A stretch of 64,000 nucleotides of DNA from contig NC_135141.1 in the NCBI RefSeq assembly GCF_051014445.1, forward strand, positions 14,632,001 to 14,696,000. The letters are read 5' to 3'. This DNA is from Colletes latitarsis (lineage: Eukaryota > Arthropoda > Insecta > Hymenoptera > Colletidae). The translations under genes were made by a program, and so were the position numbers. Below are positions 22,002 through 33,350 of the stretch, one piece after another (position 1 is the stretch's first letter; each line of letters opens with the position of its first letter). Under the pieces are notes generated by a model. It was not told the origin of the DNA. It ran no database searches and saw nothing but the letters and a program-made list of their open reading frames with translations.

Positions 22002-24486
22002 CAGGGTGCTCGGCTACCCCTGGGGAAAAATTTAATGGGAGATTGTAGAGGCCAAAATAAGACGAAAATCAAGAATACTAATTAGTTGATGGAGGCTTCG
22101 TTAAAAAGTTAGTAACGTTTAAAGTTCCACCAGTTATGAATTTTTTTCTAGAAAGTGGGTAGAATTTCGGGGATATGTCTATTGACCAAAAATGATTGTA
22201 ATTAACCCCCACAACTGAAAATAATTTTTTTAGAACGATTTGAAATTTTTCTTTTCCATCGAAAAATTTCACATTCTCGAATTTTTTTCTAGAAAGTGGG
22301 TAGGATTTCGGGGATATGTCTATTCACCAAAAATGATTGTAATTAACCCCCACAGCTAACAATATTTTTTCCAGAACGATTTGAAATTTTTCTTTCCATC
22401 GAAAAATTTTACACATTCTCGAATTTTTTTCTAGAAAGTGGGTAGGATTTCGGGGTATGTCTATTGACCAAAAATGATTGTAATTAACCCCCACAACTGA
22501 AAACAATTTTTTTAGAACGATTTGAAATTTTTTTTTTCCATCGAAAAATTTCACATTCACGAATTTTTTTCTAGAAAGTGGGTAGGATTTCAGAGATATA
22601 TCTATTCACCAAAAATGATTGTAATTAACCCCCATAGCTAACAATATTTTTTCCAGAACGATTTGAAATTTTTTTTCCCATCGAAAAATTTCACACATTC
22701 TCGAATTTTTTTCTAGAAAGTGGGTAGGATTTTGGGGATATGCCTATTGACCAAAAATGATTGTAATTAACTCCCATAGCTAATAATATTTTTTCCAGAA
22801 CGATTTGAAATTTTTTTTTCCATCGAAATATTTTACACATTCTCGAATTTTTTTCTAGAAAGTGGGTAGGATTTCGTGGGTATGTGTAATGACCAAAAAT
22901 GATTGTAATTGACTCCCGCAACCGAAAATAATTTTTTTAGAACGATTTGAAATTTTTTTTTTCCATCGAAATATTTTACACATTCTCGAATTTTTTTCTA
23001 GAAAGTGGGTAGGATTTCGTGGGTATATGTAATGACTAAAAATGATTGTAATTGACTCCCGCAACCGAAAATAATTTTTTTAGAACGATTTGAAATTTTT
23101 TTTTCCCATCGAAAAATTTCACACATTCTCGAATTTTTTTCTAGAAAATGCGCAGGATTTCGTGGCTATGTCTATTCACCAAAAATGATTGTAATTGACC
23201 CCCACAGCTAATAATATTTTTTCCAGAACGATTTGAAATTTTTCTTTTCCATCGAAAAATTTCACACATTCTTGAATTTTTTTTCTAGAAAAAGCGCAGG
23301 ATTTCGTGGGTATGTGTAATAACCAAAAATGATTGTAATTGACCCCCACAGCTAATATTATTTTTTCCAGAACGATTTGAAATATTTTTTTTCCATTGAA
23401 AAATTTCACACATTCTCGAATTTTTTTCTAGAAAATGCGCAGGATTTCGTGGCTATGTCTATTCACCAAAAATGATTGTAATTGAACCCTACAGCTAACG
23501 ATATTTTTTCCAGAATGATTTGAAATTTTTTTTCCCATCGAAAAATTTCACACATTCTCGAATTTTTTTCTAGAAAATGCGCCGGATTTCGTGGGTATGT
23601 GTAATAACCAAAAATGAATGTAATTGACCCCCACAGCTAACAATATTTTTTCCAGAACGATTTGAAATTTTTTTTTCCCATCGAAAAATTTCACACATTC
23701 TCGAATTTTTTTCTAGGAAATGAGTAGGATTTCGGGGATATGTCTATTGACCAAAAATGATTGTAATTAACCCCCATAGCTAATAATATTTTTTCCAGAA
23801 CGATTTGAAATTTTTTTTTCCATCGAAAAATTTCACACATTCTCGAATTTTTTTCTAGAAAATGCGCAGGATTTCGTGGCTATGTCTATTTATCAAAAAT
23901 GATTGTAATTGACCCCCACAGCTAATAATATTTTTTCCAGAACGATTTGAAATTTTTCTTTTCCATCGAAAAATTTCACACATTCTCGAATTTTTTATCT
24001 AGGAAATGCGCAGGATTCCGTGGGTATGTGTAATAACCAAAAATGATTGTAATTGACCCCTACAGCTAACGATATTTTTTCCAGAACGATTTGAAATTTT
24101 TTTTTTCCATCGAAAAATTTCACACATTCTTGAATTTTTTTCTAGAAAAAGCGCAGGATTTCGGGAATATGTCTATTGATCAAAAATGATTGTAATTAAC
24201 CCCCACAACTAACGATATTTTTTCCAGAACGATTTGAAATTTTTCTTTCCCATCGAAAAATTTCACACATTCTCGAATTTTTTTCTAGAAAATGCGCCGG
24301 ATTTCGTGGGTATGTGTAATAACCAAAAATGATTGTAATTGACCCCCACAGCTAACAATATTTTTTCCAGAACGATTTGAAATTTTTGAATTTAATTGTT
24401 AATAACTTTTTAACGAAGCCTCAGTCAAGAAATTGGTATTCTTGATTTTCGTCTTATTTTGGCCTCTAGAATCCCCCATTAATCTG
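22002..24486. mobile_element. TIR-satellite element, 141-bp array inside
   Basis: The left end CAGGGTGCTCGGCTACCCC follows TATA (21998-22001) and leads into the standard arm GGCCAAAATAAGACGAAAAT. The right arm ends GGCCTCTAGAATCCCCCATT, then AATCTG followed by TATG, so about 30 bp of the right tip are deleted but the last bases may remain. Between the arms there is only a tandem array of a 141-143 bp unit. No transposase is present. The element is non-autonomous, and its class is unassigned. Confidence 0.8.
22125..24390. repeat. ~16-copy tandem array, period 141-143 bp
   Basis: The landmark TTTTTTTCTAGAAAGTGGG, or its variant CTAGAAAATGCGC, recurs at 22148, 22289, 22431, 22571, 22713, 22855, 22998 and onward to about 24285. 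Each unit contains CCAAAAATGATTGTAATT, CCAGAACGATTTGAAATTT and CCATCGAAAAATTTCAC. Units alternate between GGGTAGGATTTCGGGG and GCGCAGGATTTCGTGG variants, which suggests amplification of two- or three-unit blocks. On the minus strand the unit often stays open because 141 is 47 codons. Confidence 0.9.
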
Positions 24487-25099
24487 TATGTCAATATTGT
24501 TATGTAGAATATTTGAAGTTTGTTGAACTTTTCATAAGATGGACCATCTCTAATGTTTAACTAATTGTGAACTAATATAGGGGAGATACGCTTATATGGG
24601 GCCACCCCTTGTTAGATTAGTCATTTTGACTAAAACTATTTGAAAATTCTGATCTCAGATTCAGACTTTACGATTTAAACAAAATTTCTAGTCAAACGTA
24701 ATTAGAGATACTCACAATATTTATACGAATTTCCAATAGAAAATATTGAGCTTTCCACAGTTCAGAATAGTAAAAAACTATATTTAATTGTTGCTTCAAT
24801 ATTGGTAATTCTTTAATAGAAAATGAACTTTTATTTATGTACTGCAATTACGTAAATTACTTTTCTAAATATTCCACGTAGTAAAGGCTCCAGGGAAAAA
24901 ACCGATACTTAATATCAAGAAATTTGTTAAGATAATTAAAAACGGAGCATAAAAAAGTGGTGCACTCAGCGCAACGATTAACCCGGTGACGATGTGGTCA
25001 GAAAATATACTATCTTACGTACAATTATCAATTTTTTTCTCAATTTAGATTACGTATGTAATTATGCATTGTCGAATTCATGATCACTTTCTGATCCAA
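24487..25099. other. AT-rich DNA, no gene recognised
   Basis: This is a short AT-rich interval between the satellite element and the MITE at 25104. No frame over 60 codons and no repeat were seen. Confidence 0.5.
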
Positions 25100-25103
25100 T
25101 TAA

Positions 25104-25321
25104 CACTAGGTTTACGGTACGCGTCAATTTGACGCACTCAGATTCTAAATTTAACGTTATAGGATTCATGAATATCATTTTTTAGCAATTTATGTTGAAT
25201 TGAATTGATGTAACGATATGGATGTATCCTCTAATTAAAAGAAAAAACTGCATTTTAATGCAACTGTCAACGTAGCGAATTATAATAAACATATGCGCAA
25301 CGAGTGTCCGTAAACCTAGTG
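25104..25321. mobile_element. piggyBac-type MITE with TTAA target duplication
   Basis: CACTAGGTTTACGG at the left end is perfectly inverted at the right end as CCGTAAACCTAGTG, and TTAA lies outside both (25100-25103 and 25322-25325). The 218-bp body is non-coding. TTAA duplications with CACTAG-type ends are typical of piggyBac-related MITEs in Hymenoptera. Confidence 0.85.
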
Positions 25322-25325
25322 TTAA

Positions 25326-26330
25326 ATCATTTTTTGTTATATTTGTTTCTTACATTTAATTCCATAAAAAAAATGCGTAAAGAAATGACTAAATATAATA
25401 TTGCAGTGCACTTTAAATCATTTCTTTACGATTAAATACAATTTAAAGCAAGGAGTTCAAAAATTACGTGCCTCTCGAAATACGTTTAAAAACTACAAAT
25501 AAAGAAGCATTGATCATGCTCAAATCAAACAAACTTTCTGTAACTTTAATTTTCCTTTCCTCATCCTTATTTTCGTTAGACTTTTTCGAACGTATCGGAT
25601 GAGAATTGAAAGACAGTGTTTCGAGAATTTGTCATAAATGGAGAAACAAAATACCGATCGGATTAATTTGCCCGCAGTTTCGTCGTCTAAGGATACCGCG
25701 AAACCAGTTTTCCTGGATCGATCGTCGCGAACTTTGTCTCTGCTAGCCAAAAATTTGCATTTGCGCGACGTCGCCCGTTAAAAATTTATGACGAATGCGA
25801 ACTGGCATGCTCCCTCTTGCTCCCGCGCGAGCCTTTTGTTTCTCGGTCGCTCGAATAATGTTAATCATGCTAATTGGGATAATAAATTTGACACTCTTAG
25901 AAACCCAAAAAGATTATTCTATGTCATCTGTTGCCCATATTTTTAAATTTAATCCAACGCAGACCCTTCGATATCTCGATTCGAACATAAATGGACTTAC
26001 GCCATTTCCAAAATAAAGGGCTTAAATTTCTGTATTGTATACGTAGTAAATGAAACTACCGTTTCCGACGCTTAAAATGAAAACGCTATATTTAACAAAA
26101 ATTAAATTTCGCTATATCGAATTATGCATTCAAAACATTTGATTTGTTTGATCGTTTATGGATTCAATTTGAACAAAGAAAAGTTAATAAAAATTCTTTT
26201 CGGGGCCAAGAATCGGCATTTTCTTGATATTTCTGAGAGGATTTTTCTTAATAATTTAATAGCTTGTTCGTTATGTTATTAAGACAATTTTTGCGTTCGG
26301 TCTTAATTTGGAATCAGAAGAAATGAAATA
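25326..26330. other. No gene recognised
   Basis: AT-rich overall, with a GC-richer patch at 25660-25860. Frames of 73-76 codons at 25520-25750 (minus) and 25795-26016 (plus) show no domain. Confidence 0.45.
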
Positions 26331-26334
26331 TTAA

Positions 26335-27900
26335 GGGGGGAACCTCATGTAAATGGCCTGTTTTTCAAGAATTTTTTGTGAAAAATCTAATGCACAGATT
26401 GATTTAAAATTTTAGGTATCATTTATTAATATTATAATGTAACATGAGTATTTTTTTTAAGCCGTAATTGTTAATAAGGACGGTACAATGGCGGCTTGAA
26501 AATGGCATTTTGTAAATGCGCCGTGCAGCGTACAGGTTTCAAAAATGATCCGAAACCAAAAAATTAAGATGGATTCTTTAGTTTATGGAAGAACGCTCAG
26601 CATGACGTTTTTCTTTTGTTAAAATTTGCAAAATTACAAAAATGGCGAAGTTTTGAAGAAAAGAAGGATTTTTTTTTTATGAATAATTGTTAATATCAGT
26701 ATTTTAAATACAAAAATAAAAAATCGGAGCTCGTCATGCTGAGGCGAATTATTTATAGAATATTTGTGCCAAGTTTCATGAAGATCGAGTGATTAGTTTT
26801 TGAGCTTTGTTGCACGGCGTGCGAAATTTTGCGTTTCGAGAAAAACGCGTTTAAAGTTTGAGTAACAGAAAAATCGTGAAAAATTCGTAATTCATTTCAA
26901 TTTATCGTGGTTTTTTACTAATCTACGATTCCAGGGCCATGGAACAGATCTTCCTCTTCTTCGAAAAGTTGTGAATTAGCCATTTTTTCTTCTTTTAGAG
27001 AAGCGTGAGCCTCTTTTGTGCAATGAAGACCTGCGGCGCTACTGCTGTTTAATACGGCGTTTATTTTCACGATCAATGAATGTTTTACTCTGCCGTCCAA
27101 TTACTATACTGAGCTCTTGCATTATTTGAAGGCCGAACGAAAATCCTTCGTTGAATATGCCGGCAGCCAAAAAAGCAGTTATTTCAATAATTTTTATGCG
27201 ACAATTGAAATGCTTAGGAGCTAAACGCCAAATGATGGCGTTAAAGCTCTCGTTAGCATTTTGTGTATGGCCACCTAAACATCTCTCCAACAAATCATCT
27301 CGTGAGAAATCTTTGTAAATTGGACGAATATGTTTTTGCATATCTTCGTGTAATGGAGGTGGATGGTAAAATTCTTGTCCCAAGGCCTATGCAACGCACC
27401 ACTTACACCACGAATCGGTACCAGGAGAACAGTCGTCGTGCTGCAGTTTTTCATTTGTTGAACACAGATGATTTTGCACTTATCGACTCATTTTCACTGT
27501 TGATTACACGGTCTCTTGTAGTTACTTCTATATTTCTTCAATGTCTGTTTCTAAGCGTTCTGAGCGTTCCGAGCTGCTTCTTTCGTAAAAGTCTTTATTC
27601 AACCGCCAGCAGAACGCTCGCTTCTCTTTCCAAAATCGACACCTCATATCTCTAAAACCTAAACATTCGTTGCCCGACTGCGGTGATCGCTTATACAACC
27701 ATAAGACCAAGTGTCCGACGAGCATTCGACTACCCGAGGCGCTGCGCCCAATACAACTATTTACTTTATTTTAAAAATAAGGTACAAGGAAATCTCTGAT
27801 CAGTTTCTAACTTTTTTATCGTATTCCTGAGGAAATTTCTTATCAATTTAAGCAAAAAAAAAAAATGCTCAAAAATTTCATTTTACATGAGGTTCCCCCC
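26335..27900 (-). mobile_element. Kolobok-like DNA transposon with TTAA flanks, decayed
   Basis: The left end GGGGGGAACCTCATGTAAA is a perfect 19-bp inverted match to the right end TTTACATGAGGTTCCCCCC. TTAA lies directly outside both ends (26331-26334 and 27901-27904). The 1566-bp interior carries the C-terminal part of a transposase on the minus strand (26918-27475), with stops and a frameshift. TTAA duplications plus GGG-type ends suit the Kolobok superfamily. The transposase resembles insect and cnidarian proteins annotated as Mutator-like transposase domain. The superfamily label is inference; the ends and duplication are seen directly. Confidence 0.85.
26918..27475 (-). pseudogene. Broken transposase, C-terminal part (Kolobok/Mutator-like domain)
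   Basis: Read on the minus strand, the frame carries LQHDDCSPGTDSWCKW, then an in-frame TAG, then IRPIYKDFSRDDLLERC, GGHTQNANESFNAIIW and IMQELSIVIG, ending DRENKRRIKQQ and a stop. The CPxGxDSWCKW and TQNxNESFN motifs are characteristic of a large family of cnidarian and arthropod transposase-like proteins. A second frame over 26918-27100 continues the same protein as KEAHASLKEEKMAN and ends DLFHGPGIVD, the usual C-terminus of this family, so a frameshift lies around 27040-27100. The N-terminal half (about 300-400 residues) is missing apart from possible scraps upstream to 27725. The host element has intact ends, so it could have been moved by a related active transposase. Confidence 0.75.
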
Positions 27901-27904
27901 TTAA

Positions 27905-29289
27905 GATACGAGCGACAGTCCTCTTCGAGTCTTCTTTTTTTACTGGCGCGCAATCCAGCAGCTCGTTTACAAGATCTTCGATGCAACGAGAATCTAACGA
28001 GCACCGTGTGTGCAGCTTATCTCTGGTGTCCTTTAGAAACGATTCTCCCTCGCTCCTCCCCCCGGTTATCCGAGGATGATAAGAAGCCATCGCTGTCGGT
28101 TGTAATAGAAACTCAGCTGATCTCGTTTAGCCGTTACGCAACAATCGGGGCCAGAAATTGCCTAACCTTTCCTCTCACATTGGAATGTCGACGAAAAAGC
28201 GACCAGTAGGTTATTATACATACTGTGCGTTATCTAGGTGTAAAATTCAAGTCAAATCGATGATCCAAAGATCTCAAACAGGTTCTCAAATCGTTACCAT
28301 AAATCATCAAGGTTAGAGACAGGATTTCTCTCGGTAAGCGAACGGACAGTGCTAGAAACTTTGTGCAATATGGATATTGATCGCAAGAAATTCTAAAATT
28401 CCATAATTTTACGAATAGTTGCGCTCTAAACCGTACAGGATTCGAATTTCGTAGCGGTTGGCTGCCAGGAAAACGCAGAGTCACAGAAACCAGGTTTCAG
28501 GTTTCTGTTGTTCTCGTTACCCAAAGATGCTGCCAGGTGCAGAAAGACGCATCGTTTTCCTTCGAGCCGGTTTTCCAGTAACCATTACGCAACTGGATCC
28601 AGCACGTGATCGTGTGTTTTCGTTGATTGCGTAACACGGGTGAAAATTCCAAATTTTTCAGAAGACGTCTCCATAATCGTCGATCTAGTCTCTTTTTTGT
28701 TCGAGAGATTGGTCGTTCCTTTTTCCTTGTCGTGTTGCTTAATACTTCGTTTCTGCTACTGACTCATGTTCCTACCGGTTTTTACGTGAACGCGATTTTT
28801 TTCCGTTTCTACGGATTAAAAGGAGCAGCTTTCCTTTCGAGTATTAAGGGTTACAGCGCTATCGACGAGCGTCGTTAAGATAGAGAACCCGAGTAAATCT
28901 GTCTCGATGAACTATAAATTTTTGAGAACATTCTCTTAACTAACTTCGAGAATAAAGTAAGATAAATGTAGATACTACAAGGAATACACAAAATGGGAGC
29001 TAGACCTAGACATAAGTAACACAAGTTGAATGGATGGTGATATAACGGCTGGAGAGAGTCAAATCACGAGTACGTGATAATGGCTGATAACCCCTAGCGT
29101 ACGGAGGTGACTATTAACGCGTTTAGAAACTCAACAAATGACTGGATAAAACTAGAGATTCTAGTTATAGTAGTTTTCTAGTAATTCTTGAAAGTGTAAC
29201 ACCGAAAAATTCAAGGGAAGAAAATGAATAATTAGAACTCTACTCGAGAGACTTGAGTAGAATTGATATAAAAATAAACCGAAGAAAAG
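27905..29289. other. No gene recognised
   Basis: Mixed composition, moderately CpG-bearing. Frames of 70-114 codons on both strands (27865-28209 plus, 28230-28484 minus, 28627-28878 plus) overlap or stand alone without domain, start context or splice sites that convince. The plus frame at 27865 starts inside the transposon end. Confidence 0.4.
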
Positions 29290-30831
29290 AGACATTAGTT
29301 GAGTGATCGACGACTGCTGCTAACGAAGTCACGTACGCGTGACAGCGGCTTTCAGAGTATTAACAAACTCAGAATCAGAACGGAACAAGAGATTGGATTT
29401 TTTCCCAACAGGAAGGTAGAAAGAAAGGGATGGCGCCACCGAGAAAAACTACCACAGCACCAAGTGCATCCCTCCCTTTTTTCCACGCGATCGTTCGTTT
29501 TTTCTTTCCGCCAAACGCACTGCGACGACTCAATTCGTCTTTCTCCCCAGTCGTGTCTCCGTATTTGCGGTTTACCGACTTTTTTGCAACGTTCTGCTGT
29601 TGCTTCTTTCGCCCCTCTGCGTTTTTCCTTCTATTTTTTCGGGGCTTCGTGTTTCTCTTCCTGTTCCGTGGCTAAACTAGGGGTCAACTGAACTGGACGC
29701 TCGCGAGGGTCGATCGGAATCATTGCGGGATTCCACGGATATTCGATTTTTCGGCCTGTCGTGATTTCCCCCCGTCCTTTTTTCCATAGGATCTCGACGA
29801 ATGACATCTGCTAACCCGAGTCTTGACTAGCGATTGCAAACAAGCAGAAATTAAATTACATTCTTCGAACTCGAACGTAGTTTGTCCTTTTTTCAGCGGT
29901 GGAATAAACGGTCGAATACGCTTCGAATCCGCGTGGTTCGAAATTTAGAAAACGCCTGTCGTCCAGCTTGAGCACAGAAAGCAGCCCGGCTCCGGACGCT
30001 TTCACGGCTCGGAAAGTTCAGTTCGAGGCTCGATAATTATCTGGCCGTTCGTGCGAGCAGTGACGGACGATCTTCGAAAATGGGCGCTCCCGTGGAGCCG
30101 AGCGGAAGGGAATCGCCAGGCTCACGGCTGCCATATGTCCACGTTTTCGCACCAGGACATCGAGTCTTCTTCGGGACGATTGTCCGAAAAAGCTCAGCGA
30201 GATCGTACGACGATTTCCGGACGATAGCGAGCAAAGCAGCGCAGGGGGGAGGAGGAACGATGGCAGATAGAAATCTGTTGCGAGGTGTCCGCGCGAGCAG
30301 GCACCTTGGCACGTTTTATTACGATTAGGAGCAACCAAGCGTGGCCGTTCCATCGCCTAACCTCACCACCAATACCGAAAACCAGCGGACCGTGGCTCGT
30401 GGCCGTTTTGTCGTCGAAAGTCCACGGTAATGGCCACCGCGGATTGTCTCCGAGCCCGAGTCTTCGAGGAGCTGCCTCGTGACGAGATGCGTGTACGTGT
30501 TCGAGGATAATGATCGGTGAAATCGGCGAGGTGGCGACGAGTCCGGTGGCCGCCATTGCTTTTTGCCGCGGCGCGCGGCGCTCGTGCGTGAGAAATTGAC
30601 AATGCCGATATCCGGAGGAAACGTACGGTATTGCGGTTTTCTGGGATTTCGAGCTTGGTTGTTGCTTCTGGTGAGATCGGAGGCCGATCCTGCGAGCTTG
30701 CGCAATAGAAAATCGCGTTTATGCGGTTCATAGTGTTGCACGGAATTGTGGAATCGTGGTCCAACCTTGTCACGATAGGAGCCACATTCCAGACACGCGA
30801 ACAGTTATTATTTGCTAAAAACATTCCTTTT
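29290..30831. other. CpG-rich islet, possible promoter region, no protein recognised
   Basis: GC and CpG content rise sharply from about 29400, peaking at 30000-30680 with runs such as GCCGCGGCGCGCGGCGCTCG. Overlapping frames of 65-172 codons occur on both strands. The longest (30363-30881 minus) begins inside the neighbouring piggyBac-like element, so it cannot be a host gene as it stands. A donor-like G/GTGAGA occurs on the plus strand at about 30669. See the separate promoter entry at 30018. Confidence 0.4.
30018..30053 (+). promoter_or_regulatory. Candidate arthropod core promoter (Inr + DPE)
   Basis: A perfect initiator TCAGTT lies at 30018-30023. At exactly +28 from its A there is GTTCGTG (30047-30053), six of seven bases of the downstream promoter element RGWCGTG. 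Both sit at the start of a CpG-dense plus-strand stretch. No coding exon that I recognise follows. The first downstream ATG (30080) opens a frame of 82 codons with no known domain, so any transcript would start with a leader or be non-coding. Confidence 0.35.
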
Positions 30832-31029
30832 TTAACACTCGATTGACTAAGGAAGTCATTTTGACTGCTTTTCAATTTCAATTAGGAAAACAATTATGTA
30901 TATAATGACACAGTTTCTTAGAATTTTGTGACTTTTTATGCAACATATAAATACGTTCGTTAATAATTGTAGTTGCCTCCCCCCCTCCTTCATTTCCGAA
31001 ATCCATTATTTTTCACCTAGATGGCTGCA

Positions 31030-31574
31030 GTGTATATCTCGTAAAGTATTGACCAAACAAATTGAGACTTGTGATCGTTGGAGAAGTGATATTCCGCAGT
31101 AAAAGAAATTCTTTTACAGTTTTCTGGTTGGTCGATTCGATTGTGGAAGTTAACAAAGAGATTTCGATTCGGTATATTTTACGATTTTTGCTTCGATAAA
31201 GGCGAAAATGCAAGCCAGGCGGTTGAAATTATGTATGATGTTTATGGTCCCGATATTCTCATAGCCAATGTCGAAAATGTCGACAAAATCATGGAAATGA
31301 TCGAAGTATACCGATATGTTAGCAGTCGTATCACCGTCCAGGAGCTAAAGATCGACCTCAAAACAGTTTTAAATCATTTGTATAAAGCTGGATTCAAAAA
31401 GAAGCTCGATGTTTGGGTGCCACACGAATTGACGCAAAAAAACATGACAGATCGAATTTTCATCTGCGAAATCTTGGCTAAATGGAACGAAATCGAATGG
31501 CAACAAGTTATAAAACAAAACGGTACATATTTGAACATGAAAATAATGGATTTCTTTTTCCCCAACCTAATATA
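31030..31574 (+). pseudogene. Internally deleted mariner transposase
   Basis: From 31141 the frame reads DKGENASQAVEIMYDVYGPD, then ENVDKIMEMIEVYRYVSSR, ELKIDLKTVLNHLYKAGFKK and LDVWVPHELTQKNMTDR. These are the DNA-binding helix-turn-helix region and linker of mariner transposases. Two deletions are visible. About 27 residues are missing between YGPD and ENVDK (the part containing FRSG and TGRPV in intact relatives). After KWNEIE the protein jumps to the extreme C-terminus (WQQVIKQNGTYLN), so the whole catalytic DD34D core is gone. The leader before 31141 (from about 31030) is also mariner-like. The frame ends at a TAG that includes the first base of the next element. It is dead as a transposase, but could bind DNA if expressed. 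Confidence 0.85.
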
Positions 31575-32591
31575 GAGGGTGTTCGGCCACCCCTGGGAAA
31601 AATTTTAATGGGGGGTTCTAGAGGCCAAAATAAGACGAAAATCAAGAATACCAATTTCTTGATGGAAACTTCGTTAAAAAGTTATTAACAATTAAATTCA
31701 AAAATTTCAAATCGTTCTGGAAAAATTATTTTCGGTTGCGGGGGTCAATTACAATCATTTTTGGTGAATACACATACCTACGAAATCCTACCCACTTTCG
31801 AGAAAAAAATTCGAATAGGTATTGAAATTTTTAGACGAAATTAAAAAATTTCAAATCATACTAAAAAAATTATATTTAGTTACAGTGGGTAATTACAATT
31901 ATTTTTGGTCATTATACATACCCCCGAAATCCTACTCAGTTTCGAGAAAAAAATTCCTTACCGAAAATATAATTTCTGGCCAGAAATGTCTGCCCGAATT
32001 TTCATGCGAATCTTTAAAACGTCATAACTTCTGAACGGATTGGACGATTTTAATGTTTAAAAAAGCAAACGACGCGTATTTTAGTGTAGAATATGTAGAA
32101 ATTCTAAAAATATTCGAAAAGTTATTCCTTGACCCCGGAAAATGAGAAAAACCTCATAAAAATGGTCCAATTTTCAAACAGCCATAACTTCTACAATAGT
32201 GAATATAATTCAATGAAACTTTTTTCTGAAGTAGAGCTCGTGGGTACCTACAAAAAAGTGTTAGACAACTTTTCTGTAGGATGTCAAACAAAATTATTAA
32301 AAATGAAAAACTAATTTTTAAAGAAAATCGACAGGGGGTAGGTGCCTAAATTTTTCGACGGAAAAAAACATTTCAAATCGTTTTGGAAAAATTATTTTCG
32401 GTTGTGAGGGACAATTACAATCATTTTTGGTGAATAGACATACCCCCGAAATCCTGCGCATTTTCGAGAAGAAAATTCAATACTGGTAAAACTTGAAACG
32501 TTAATAACTTTTTAACGAAACCTCAGTCAAGAAATTGATATTCTTGATTTTCGTCTTATTTTGGCCTCTAGAATGGCCCATTAAAATTTTT
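31575..32591. mobile_element. TIR-satellite element, right tip lost
   Basis: The left end GAGGGTGTTCGGCCACCCC follows TATA (31571-31574). It differs from the family consensus only in its first base. It leads into GGCCAAAATAAGACGAAAAT and one full set of family monomers. The right arm ends GGCCTCTAGAATGGCCCATT and then AAAATTTT before piggyBac-like sequence, so the final 30 or so bases are missing. It sits exactly at the end of the mariner remnant. Confidence 0.8.
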
Positions 32592-32866
32592 AAAAAAGCA
32601 GTCATTTTGACTACTTGGGAAATTTTAAATAATCAAATGACTTTTATTATTGAATTGAGTAAATTTCTTACATGACCAGATCGGCTCTGGATTGGAATAA
32701 CAGTTTATATTTTTTTTTGATTACCGTCACATGATAACATACAAGTTCATGATGAATTGTCGTTCCCCTTCAACGTGTTATAACGTAGTTCAGGGGGGAA
32801 GGAGTGTCACTGATTGCTTGATGCCACAGCCCAGCATACTGTAACTATTATATATATATATCAATT

Positions 32867-33350
32867 GTGAAAATTGATAAAAGTAATAAAAAAATGTTAC
32901 CGGACTCTATTCAATTTTATAACAAAACAAAATTTGGAGTTGATATGACGGATCAAATGGCCAGAAAATATACAGTAAAATCTAGTTCTCATAGATGGCC
33001 CCCCCCAAGTATTTTTCAATATTTTAGGTTTGGCTGCTATAAATGCTTGGATCCTTTACAAAGAAACGACAGGAATACAAATACAACGAAAACAGTTCTT
33101 GTTTCAATTAGCAGAACAGCTTTCCACCGATTACAGAGTTGCAAGACAGAAAAATTCATCAGAACATGAAGACCCAGAAAGATCAAATACAGCATATTCT
33201 AACAAACGAAAAATTTGTCAAGTACAACTTTGCCACGATGACAAAACAAATAATATACGTGAAAAATGTCAAAAGTATGTTTGCGGAAGATGTACACATA
33301 AAAAGATTTCCACTTTCATTTGCTTAAAGTGTACAAACAATAATGCATAA
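32867..33350 (+). pseudogene. piggyBac-like transposase, C-terminal part with one frameshift
   Basis: The first frame (32867 to about 33015) reads SIQFYNKTKFGVDMTDQMAR and KYTVKSSSHRWP, the region around the last catalytic aspartate of piggyBac transposases (GVDxxDQM). At a run of eight C (about 33000) the frame shifts. It continues as VFFNILGLAAINAWILYKE and FLFQLAEQLSTDY, then ends with the cysteine-rich C-terminal domain (CQVQLC, CQKYVCGRC, FICLKC), which binds the element ends in this family, and a stop at 33348-33350. The catalytic core upstream is absent. It is a decayed copy of a PGBD4-type insect piggyBac. Confidence 0.88.

Noticed and set aside
22125..24390. CRISPR array
   Set aside because: Repeats are contiguous 141-bp units without unique spacers, the genome is eukaryotic, and no cas genes are present. 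The same reasoning applies to the other tandem arrays.
30363..30881. 172-codon minus-strand frame as a gene
   Set aside because: Its start lies inside the piggyBac-like element (after 30836), it overlaps several other frames, and its basic, serine-rich peptide has no recognisable domain.
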